DNA from: Blastopirellula marina
GTDB taxonomy: Bacteria > Planctomycetota > Planctomycetia > Pirellulales > Pirellulaceae
NCBI RefSeq assembly: GCF_002967715.1
Contig: NZ_PUIA01000038.1
Coordinates: 186,001 to 250,000, forward strand
Reading direction: 5' to 3'
Length of the DNA stretch: 64,000 bases
The notes beneath the pieces were generated by a model that did not search any database, had not been told where the DNA came from, and worked only from the letters and a program-made list of their open reading frames with translations. Each line of letters begins with the position of its first letter. The first letter of the stretch is position 1. This document shows positions 57,926-64,000 of this stretch, in pieces. The translations under genes were made by a program, and so were the position numbers.

Positions 57926-58729
57926 ATGACTGACGCTTCCAATACTCTAAGATTCAACGGCAAGGTTGCCCTGATCACCGGGGCCAGCGATCGCGGTATT
58001 GGCGGAGCGATCGTCGAGCGTCTCTCGAAGGAAGGGGCCTCGATCGTCGTCGCGAATCGCCACGAGCCCAAACGCGTGCTCAAGCGTCTCGAGCGGCAAG
58101 GCACGTCGTTTCTCTACCAAGACTGCGATGTCACCAGCGACGAGCAGATCGCCGATCTGAAGACCGCCGCCCAGGAGAAGTTCGGCAAGGTCGACTACCT
58201 GATCAATAACGCCGGGATCGAGCTGTGCCAGAACCTGGAAGACTACGCCGAAGGGCAGTGGCAACAACTGCTTGATATCAATCTGAACGGTGCGATTCGC
58301 ATGACGCGGGCCTTCCTGCCGCTATTGCCATCGCCAGGGGGTGTCATCCTGAACGTAGCCTCGGCGCTGGGATTAGGCGGGTGCGTGGGCTTCTCGGTCT
58401 ATAGCGCCAGCAAGGCAGGCCTTACCGGCTTCACCCAGTCACTGGCCTGGGAACTGGGCCCGAAGAAGATCCGCGTTGTCGCCGTCGCCCCTGGTATTGT
58501 CACCACACCGATGGCCATGCGTTTCGCCGAAGAGTGCGAAACTCGTGAGGAAGTCGAACAGCTACGCCAGGATATCGAAGCCTGTCATCCGCTGGGCGTT
58601 GGTGTACCGCACGACGTAGCCAACGCCGTCGCGTTTCTCGTCTCGGAAGAAGCGAGCTGGATCACCGGCGTCACGCTACCGCTAGGCTGGGCCCCGCACT
58701 ACGACCTGCCGATGCATCGGTATGTTTAA
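57926..58729 (+). CDS. Short-chain dehydrogenase/reductase
   Basis: NAD(P)-dependent oxidoreductase, about 267 aa. The nucleotide motif is TGASDRGIGGA (a variant of TGxxxGIG), with INNAGIE and the catalytic YSASK (Tyr-x3-Lys) preceded by NVASALGLGG. The end WITGVTLPLGW is typical. ATG 57926 is preferred; an upstream start at 57863 would code through the intergenic repeat. The substrate is unknown. Its stop overlaps the stop of the alpha/beta hydrolase on the other strand (shared TTAA). Confidence 0.92.
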   Translation: MTDASNTLRFNGKVALITGASDRGIGGAIVERLSKEGASIVVANRHEPKRVLKRLERQGTSFLYQDCDVTSDEQIADLKTAAQEKFGKVDYLINNAGIELCQNLEDYAEGQWQQLLDINLNGAIRMTRAFLPLLPSPGGVILNVASALGLGGCVGFSVYSASKAGLTGFTQSLAWELGPKKIRVVAVAPGIVTTPMAMRFAEECETREEVEQLRQDIEACHPLGVGVPHDVANAVAFLVSEEASWITGVTLPLGWAPHYDLPMHRYV

Positions 58730-59508
58730 GTTGAACCCAAGAAATCCAACGCAATCGCTGCGGCTTCGTCGGTCTTCTCGTAGGGGACCATATGCCCGCA
58801 TTCTTCCAGAACGGTCAGCTTGGCGTTGGGCAAGTGCTGCGTGTAGTACTCGCCGTGGGCCAATGGGATGAGCTTGTCATGACGGCCCCAGATCACTTGC
58901 ACGGGGCTGTCCAGGCGATGCAGATGACCTGCCAGTTTGGGATCGTGCAGGTAGGGGTTCCAGCCGACGCGGGCCGTTGCCTCGCGGGCACGTAGCCACA
59001 TGAGGATGCGTGGATCGTTGGTATCGGCTGGGAAGTAGTCGATCGCTTGCTTACTGCTGGGATCGAAGAAGAGGAGTTCGCGGAGCTTGTCGAAGCTGTC
59101 GATGAACAGTTCTTCCATCGGCGAGCCGTCCACGTGCAGACCGGCCGCGGCGATCATCACCATTGGGCCGATCAGATTGGGTCGAATCAGTTTCACTTCC
59201 GCCGCCGTCCAGGCACCCAGCGAGTAGCTGACAACCGGAACGTTCTCCAGGTTCAGTTCACCCAAGAGGTCGACGTAGTGCCAGGCCAGATCGTGGATGT
59301 CGTCGATGTGGTCCAGCCCTTCACTGAGGGCGAAGCCTGGGTGAGCTGGTAGGTAAACGGTGTACTTCTCGGCCAGCTTGTGATGAAACGCGATCGGTTC
59401 GGTCTCGCCCCCGGCCGAGTGGAGGTAAAGCAGCGGAGGGCCTTCACCCAGGATTGTGAGCTGCGTCTTCTTGCCGGCGATGTTGAGGGTTTTGTTTTCG
59501 ATTTTCAT
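58726..59508 (-). CDS. Alpha/beta hydrolase
   Basis: About 260 aa. The nucleophile elbow is VVSYSLGAW (Ser in S-x-S-x-G), the acid WGRHDKLIP and the catalytic His in EECGHMVPYEKTD. LLYLHSAGGETEP is the oxyanion region. Such enzymes include meta-cleavage-product hydrolases and esterases; the substrate here cannot be told. ATG 59508 is preferred; an earlier start at 59553 would begin next to a copy of the intergenic repeat. The next gene upstream on the same strand is the luciferase-like enzyme. Confidence 0.9.
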   Translation of the reverse strand: MKIENKTLNIAGKKTQLTILGEGPPLLYLHSAGGETEPIAFHHKLAEKYTVYLPAHPGFALSEGLDHIDDIHDLAWHYVDLLGELNLENVPVVSYSLGAWTAAEVKLIRPNLIGPMVMIAAAGLHVDGSPMEELFIDSFDKLRELLFFDPSSKQAIDYFPADTNDPRILMWLRAREATARVGWNPYLHDPKLAGHLHRLDSPVQVIWGRHDKLIPLAHGEYYTQHLPNAKLTVLEECGHMVPYEKTDEAAAIALDFLGST

Positions 59509-59558
59509 GGATCGCGTTTTGCGCGGGGTTTTGTTGATGGATAGCCTGTGCATTGTTC

Positions 59559-59597
59559 GCCCCTCTCCCTAACCCGCTCCCCTGAGGGGCGAGGGAA
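59559..59597. repeat. Intergenic GC-rich repeat, copy 2 (short, inverted)
   Basis: GCCCCTCTCCCTAACCCGCT to CCTGAGGGGCGAGGGA. It matches the reverse complement of copy 3, so it is inverted relative to copies 1 and 3. Arms GCCCCT / AGGGGC form a hairpin. It lies between the luciferase-like gene and the alpha/beta hydrolase gene. Confidence 0.7.
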
Positions 59598-59613
59598 CAG
59601 GAAAGGAGATGCG

Positions 59614-60768
59614 TTAGCTTGTCAGGGCGGCGTTCATTTCTTCGCGGAGGCCGGGCATCACCTTTTCGGCGAAGAGCTTCATGCTCTTGCAGGTCATGTC
59701 GTGCGGCAGCGTGCCGAGTTGGAACAAGCCGAGCAGGTTGCCCACGCCCAGCTTCTTGATGCGTTCGGATAGCTTCTGGCGAACGGTATCGGGGCTGCCG
59801 ACGATCGCGTAGCCCCCTGCTTCGATGTCGTTGCGTGTCTCGCAGGTGCTCATGAACTGCTGCAGGCCCTTCTGAATGCCTGCGATCGATCGAGCCGAGG
59901 TGTAGCCAGGCGGGAAGACGACCAGCCCTTTGAGGAGCTTCTTCACGAAGTACCAGAGATGAGCTTCGTACTCGGCCCAGGCCTGTTCGTCTGTCTCGGC
60001 GCAGTAGATCGGCAGCAGCCAGCCGAGTTGTTCTGGATCGGCCGTATAGTCGCACTTCTCGCATTCGTCGCGGAACATATCGAAGTTGCGTTGGAAGAAG
60101 TCCATATGGAAGTAAGGGATGCCCATGTAGGCGAAGCGACGCTGGGCCACGAACTGAATCGTTTCGCGGCTGCCTGCTCCGGGGATCCAGATCGGCGGAT
60201 GAGGCTGCTGGATCGGTCGCGGCCAGGGGTTTACATACTTCAGCTTCCAATGCTTTCCGTAGTGCTCGAACGGCCCTGGTTCGGTCCAGGCTCGAATGAT
60301 CAAGTCGAATGCTTCGCGGTACATCTCGCGGGCGAAAGTGGGATTCTTCGAGAAGCTGTAGTATTCAGGACCGCCGCCGACAACCAGGCCTGCGATCAAG
60401 CGACCGCCGCTGATGCAGTCGATCATCGAGAACTCTTCGGCGCAGCGGGTTGGTGGATCGTAGAAGGGGATCGCATTCCCGACGACGGCTATTTTGCAGT
60501 TCTTGGTCTGCCGGGCCAGGATCGAGGCCATCAGGTTTGGGCTGGGCATCGTGCCGTAGGCATTCTGATGATGCTCGTTGACGCATACACCGTCGAAGCC
60601 CAACTGGTCGGCGAGAACCAGTTGATCGAGATAGTTGTTGTACAGTTCGCCACCATGCACTGGGTCGAAGATCTCGTTCGGGAGCCAGGTCCAGGCAGTG
60701 TCGTACTTTTCGGCGAAGTCGTCCGGAAGTCGGTCCCAGGGCATCAAATGGAAGGCGAAGAATTTCAT
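59614..60768 (-). CDS. Luciferase-like (LLM) flavin-dependent monooxygenase
   Basis: 384 aa TIM-barrel enzyme of the bacterial luciferase superfamily, needing reduced flavin from a partner reductase. Visible: FAFHLMPWDRLP at the N-terminus, GFDGVCVNEHHQNAYGTMPS (about residues 58-77), RLIAGLVVGGG and PHPPIWIPGAGS. No flavin reductase is seen nearby. With the SDR and alpha/beta hydrolase it resembles a small catabolic cassette (oxygenation, hydrolysis, alcohol/ketone turnover), but the substrate is unknown. No frameshift; the start is ATG 60768. Confidence 0.92.
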   Translation of the reverse strand: MKFFAFHLMPWDRLPDDFAEKYDTAWTWLPNEIFDPVHGGELYNNYLDQLVLADQLGFDGVCVNEHHQNAYGTMPSPNLMASILARQTKNCKIAVVGNAIPFYDPPTRCAEEFSMIDCISGGRLIAGLVVGGGPEYYSFSKNPTFAREMYREAFDLIIRAWTEPGPFEHYGKHWKLKYVNPWPRPIQQPHPPIWIPGAGSRETIQFVAQRRFAYMGIPYFHMDFFQRNFDMFRDECEKCDYTADPEQLGWLLPIYCAETDEQAWAEYEAHLWYFVKKLLKGLVVFPPGYTSARSIAGIQKGLQQFMSTCETRNDIEAGGYAIVGSPDTVRQKLSERIKKLGVGNLLGLFQLGTLPHDMTCKSMKLFAEKVMPGLREEMNAALTS

Positions 60769-60781
60769 GCGTGATTCTCTT

Positions 60782-60886
60782 GTCCCCTCGCCCCTATGGG
60801 GAGAGGGTTAGGGTGAGGGGCTGAAGCGAGTACCAGGTTCGCCCCCTCATCCTATCCCTCTCCCCCCGAAGACGGTGGAGAGGGAC
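60782..60886. repeat. Intergenic GC-rich repeat, copy 3
   Basis: GTCCCCTCGCCCCTATGGGG, then GAGAGGGTTAGGGTGAGGGG, then a stem CCCTCTCC / GGAGAGGG at 60856-60863 and 60877-60884. It is the same unit as at 57815, with differences in the loops. It lies between the EF-G terminator and the LLM gene. Confidence 0.75.
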
Positions 60887-60993
60887 CAGATGAAAGAGCT
60901 TTTTCATTGCCCCAATAGGTTTCTAATAAAGTCGCCAAAATGCGCATCTGTGGCAACCCGAGAAGTTGGTTTCTCTTGCCCATAGGCGCAAAA

Positions 60994-61032
60994 AAACACC
61001 CCAGAGAGGTGTAAGACCTAGCCGGGGTGTTT
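60994..61032 (-). terminator. Rho-independent terminator of fusA
   Basis: Arms AAACACCCC / GGGGTGTTT around a 21-base loop; on the minus strand a run of seven T follows. It is 27 bases after the EF-G stop codon. Confidence 0.92.
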
Positions 61033-61059
61033 CGTATGTCAAAACAGCGGAAGTAATAC

Positions 61060-63153
61060 TTACTTCGCCATTTCCAATTCTTTGCGGCGTTCGGCAACCA
61101 CTTCTTCCTGGATGTGGGAAGGAGTGGGCTTGTAGCTGCCCAGTTCCATGCTGAACGTGCCTTGACCTTGGGTCATGCTACGAAGTTCCGTGGCGTAACC
61201 GAACATGGCAGCCAATGGAATTTCGGCGCTGATGACTGTGGTGTCACCGTTCATGTCGGTCTGGTTGACCATGCCGCGGCGAACGATGATATCGCCGGTG
61301 ACAGGACCCTGGAACGCTTCTGGAATTTCGACTTCCACGTTCATGATTGGCTCCAGCAAGGTTGGCTTCATCTTCATGAAGTTCTCGCGGAAGCAGCCTT
61401 GGGCGGCAATCTTGAACGCCATTTCGGACGAGTCGACGTCGTGATACGAACCGTCGTTCAGGATGACCTTTACGCCCACCACAGGGAACTCAGCCAGAGG
61501 ACCCTTGCTCATGCAGTCTTCAAAGCCACGTTGAACGGCTGGGATGTATTCCTTCGGAATGCGGCCCTGGCTGATCTTGTCTTCAAAGACGAAGTTTTCG
61601 GCACCTTCGGTGTCTTGTGGAATCGGTTCGATGCTACCCACGATGTGAGCGAACTGACCGGAACCACCCGTCTGCTTCTTGTGCTTGTAGTTGTACTCGA
61701 CCGGTTGAGTTGGGCTTTCGCGGTACGAAACCTTCGGTGGGCCGGTGACGACTTCCACCTTGTATTCGCGGCGAATACGCTCAACGTAAACGTCCAGGTG
61801 CAACTCACCCATGCCCGCGATGATCGTTTCGTTCGTCTCGGGATCGGTGAACACGTGGAAGGTTGGGTCTTCCTTACGGAAACGCTGCAAAGCCTTGCTC
61901 AGCTTGTCACTGTCGTCGCGGCTCTTTGGTGCGACCGAGATCTTGATAACCGGAATCGGCACGAAGATATTTTCCAGCGAGCAGAACTCACGGTCCTTGG
62001 CATACGTATCACCGGAAGCACAGTCAATACCGGTCACGGCAACAATGTCACCGGCACCAGCGGAATCGATTTCTTCACGCTTGTTCGAGTGCATTCGCAC
62101 AATACGGGCAAAGCGTTCGGTCTTACCGGTACGTTGGTTCACGTAAGGCTGACCCTTCTCGATCGAACCTTGGTAAATCCGCATGAAGGTCAACTGACCG
62201 TAAGGATCTTCGACGATCTTGAACGCCATGCCGACAAACGGAGCCTTAGGATCACAAGCCAGCGGAACCTTTTCGTCCGATTCCTTAAAGGTGTTGGCGG
62301 AGTACTTCACTTCCAGTGGCGACGGCAGATAACGCACGATCGCGTCCAGAAGGGTCTGTACGCCCTTGTTCTTGAAGGCGGTACCCATGAAGACCGGGGT
62401 GATCTGCAGACCGACGACGGCGTCGTGGGTGGTCTTGTAGATCAGGTCGTTGGGGACTTCTTCTTCGGACAGCAGCAGTTCCATGATCTCGTCGCTGTAG
62501 TTCGACAACGCTTCGAGCATGTCGTGACGAGCTTCTTGGGCCTTGTCTTGCAGGTCGGCCGGAATGGCTTCCTTGCGGACCTTTTCGCCCTGGTCGCCGT
62601 CGTAGTAGATGGCTTCCATTTCGATCAGGTCGACCACGCCTTGGAAGTTATCTTCCTTGCCGATCGGAATCTGGTAAGCGATCGCATCAACGCCCAGCTT
62701 GTCGCGCATCTGCTTGATGACGCTATCGGGGTTGGCACCGGTGCGGTCCATCTTGTTGATGAACGCCAGGCGCGGAACCTTGTAACGCTTCATCTGGCGG
62801 TCCACGGTGAGCGACTGAGCCTGAACACCACCGACCGAGCAGAGAACGAGGATCGCACCATCGAGCACGCGGAGCGAGCGTTCCACTTCCACGGTAAAGT
62901 CAACGTGGCCCGGTGTGTCGATCAGGTTGATCGGGTGACTATTCCAAGAGACGCTGGTTGCGGCCGAGGTAATGGTGATACCACGTTCCTTTTCCAGTTC
63001 CATATGGTCCATGGTCGCGCCATCGCCACCACCGCGGACTTCTTCGATTTTGTGGATACGTCCACTGTAAAACAGAATGCGTTCGCTCAGCGTCGTTTTA
63101 CCGGAGTCGATATGAGCCGAAATACCGATGTTTCGTAGTTTCTTCAGGTCCAT
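61060..63153 (-). CDS. fusA: Elongation factor G, spirochaete/planctomycete (mtEFG1-like) type
   Basis: Ribosomal translocase, 697 aa. G1 AHIDSGKTT at 13-21 (Ser, where most bacterial EF-G has Ala), RGITITSAAT, DTPGHVDF and NKMDR are intact. VGGVQAQSLTVDRQMKRYKV followed by PRLAFINKMDRTGANP is much closer to mitochondrial EFG1 and the spd-type EF-Gs than to the common EF-G1 pattern. The C-terminal part has typical domains III-V ending in MTQGQGTFSMELGSY. A clear SD is not visible before ATG 63153. It is not in a str operon here: no rpsL, rpsG or tuf neighbours are visible. Confidence 0.95.
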   Translation of the reverse strand: MDLKKLRNIGISAHIDSGKTTLSERILFYSGRIHKIEEVRGGGDGATMDHMELEKERGITITSAATSVSWNSHPINLIDTPGHVDFTVEVERSLRVLDGAILVLCSVGGVQAQSLTVDRQMKRYKVPRLAFINKMDRTGANPDSVIKQMRDKLGVDAIAYQIPIGKEDNFQGVVDLIEMEAIYYDGDQGEKVRKEAIPADLQDKAQEARHDMLEALSNYSDEIMELLLSEEEVPNDLIYKTTHDAVVGLQITPVFMGTAFKNKGVQTLLDAIVRYLPSPLEVKYSANTFKESDEKVPLACDPKAPFVGMAFKIVEDPYGQLTFMRIYQGSIEKGQPYVNQRTGKTERFARIVRMHSNKREEIDSAGAGDIVAVTGIDCASGDTYAKDREFCSLENIFVPIPVIKISVAPKSRDDSDKLSKALQRFRKEDPTFHVFTDPETNETIIAGMGELHLDVYVERIRREYKVEVVTGPPKVSYRESPTQPVEYNYKHKKQTGGSGQFAHIVGSIEPIPQDTEGAENFVFEDKISQGRIPKEYIPAVQRGFEDCMSKGPLAEFPVVGVKVILNDGSYHDVDSSEMAFKIAAQGCFRENFMKMKPTLLEPIMNVEVEIPEAFQGPVTGDIIVRRGMVNQTDMNGDTTVISAEIPLAAMFGYATELRSMTQGQGTFSMELGSYKPTPSHIQEEVVAERRKELEMAK

Positions 63154-63790
63154 AATGTCACGATTGAAATGAAAAACAGGTGTAAGGGTGTGAAAGGATT
63201 CGGGGCGTCTCGGTGGGTATAAGGAGAGATGACCCGAACCGTTAATCGGAAACAGATTCCGGTAAAACCGCTACTGAAGCGTCTCGGACATCGGGCCCAG
63301 TCTGCCCTAATAAGGGCTCGCGGAGCCTGTGTATATTGATCCAGCATCTTACTGGTTTTGGCATTTCTCGCTAGGTCACTTGCGAGAAGCCTGCGCACAT
63401 GTCCAGAGGGGAACGTCAGCTTAAGCGGCAGCTGGAATTCCTGGTCCCACAACTATGGGACGACGCGACGGAAGAGTAAGAAGATAGGTAGTCTTCATAA
63501 ATGTGCGGGACGAATTCCCTGTAAAGGCTTTAGTGGCCAATAGTTAACACCGCCAAGTGCCCCTCAAATGCATCTCTGCATCCCTTATCAGGAATGACAA
63601 AGTGTTAAGGGATGGCAAAACGCCCTAGCCACTTGACACCCTATTTGTATACCAAGACCCTCAAATGGGGAAGGCGAAAATTTCACCGTTTTTTATCAAA
63701 GCGGTCATCCGCCTGAAGCTGGAATCACCGCAGTTCAACCAACCAGCGATCAGTGCGACATAACCCCTGGGCACATTTTAGAGGGTACGG
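63154..63790. other. 637-base region upstream of EF-G
   Basis: No supported gene. A hairpin CATCCCTTA / TAAGGGATG (9-bp arms) is at 63579-63614. A small GC stem GCGG-TCAT-CCGC at about 63702-63713 with adjacent T/A runs may end the TPR gene. The EF-G promoter was not identified with certainty. Confidence 0.4.
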
Positions 63791-64000
63791 TTACCGTTTG
63801 GGTTCGCGGTAAGCTTGACGTTTTTCGTAGAGTGCCAGGCGATGCTGTAGGAATGGCTTCTCCGAGGTTGGAGCCTTTTTGATCGCTTCACCGACCCGCT
63901 GCTTGGCGACGTCGAACTGACCGGTGGCGGCTTCGGCGGCGGCGAGTGTGTCGAAGTAGCGGAAGTCGAGCCCGTCCGACTGGGTGACGGCTGCTTTGGC
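63791..64000 (-). CDS. C-terminus of a TPR protein (partial)
   Basis: The last 69 codons of a minus-strand gene that runs out of the window. The peptide contains FDTLAAAEAATGQFDVAKQR and KKAPTSEKPFLQHRLALYEK, then RQAYREPKR. This is a TPR pattern often seen at the end of planctomycete TPR proteins. Nothing more can be said about its other domains. Confidence 0.75.
   Translation of the reverse strand, partial: AKAAVTQSDGLDFRYFDTLAAAEAATGQFDVAKQRVGEAIKKAPTSEKPFLQHRLALYEKRQAYREPKR

Noticed and set aside
60852-61097. Small open frame between LLM oxidoreductase and EF-G genes
   Set aside because: Made up of the intergenic repeat and the EF-G terminator; not a gene.
61114-63138. 674-codon open frame opposite EF-G
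   Set aside because: Antisense to the highly conserved fusA gene; His/Val/Asp-rich residue pattern typical of a shadow frame.
63144-63452. Small minus-strand frame upstream of EF-G
   Set aside because: Overlaps the EF-G start and lacks an SD and protein-like composition.

Overview
The window looks like the chromosome of a planctomycete, most likely in or near Pirellulales. The evidence is a futalosine-pathway MqnD, an EF-G of the spirochaete/planctomycete/mitochondrial type, a cytochrome-b558 type SdhCAB, a very large TPR plus alpha-2-macroglobulin protein, a full late flagellar cluster headed by a sigma-54 promoter, and moderate GC with no phage or IS genes. This placement is from recognised protein families only. 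No tRNA, rRNA, CRISPR array or transposase was seen.

Layout. 1-399: 3' end of a HupE/UreJ-like membrane protein. 543-9226 (+): membrane arm of complex I, nuoH-J-K-L-M-N in a tightly coupled operon (no nuoI between H and J), followed by a small unknown protein. 9308-10787 (+): TatD-type hydrolase and a redoxin. 10800-14203 (-): GCS2-type carboxylate-amine ligase, M20 amidohydrolase and mqnD. 14350-34858 (-): late flagellar genes in transcription order flgF-flgG-flgA-flgH-flgI-flgJ(short)-flgN-flgK-flgL-fliW-csrA, then separately terminated fliC and fliD-fliS. 35097-38228 (-): hemC, a DUF502 membrane protein and comF. 38420-39556 (+): LptF/LptG-type permease. 39584-47821 (-): the 2745-residue A2M/TPR protein. 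48138-49928 (+): lipoprotein-anchored DUF900 hydrolase. 50381-52444 (+): ftsH with a strong terminator. 52586-53490: small unknown protein and a lone receiver domain. 53956-57801 (+): sdhC-sdhA-sdhB. 57926-60768: SDR, alpha/beta hydrolase and luciferase-like monooxygenase, separated by copies of an intergenic GC-rich repeat. 61060-63153 (-): EF-G. 63791-64000 (-): C-terminus of a TPR protein.

How it works together. Complex I subunits, SdhCAB and MqnD fit a menaquinone-based respiratory chain. The flagellar block encodes distal rod, P/L rings, hook-filament junction, filament and cap with their chaperones (FlgN, FliS) and the FliW-CsrA post-transcriptional switch. The hook/rod part probably starts from the near-perfect sigma-54 promoter at 34908-34923.

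The most striking feature is that flagellin (1073 aa), filament cap FliD (1255 aa) and junction protein FlgL (1245 aa) are all two to four times the usual size, and all carry copies of the same roughly 75-110 residue beta-rich module between their conserved ends. The second is the giant A2M protein, in which the thioester motif is replaced.
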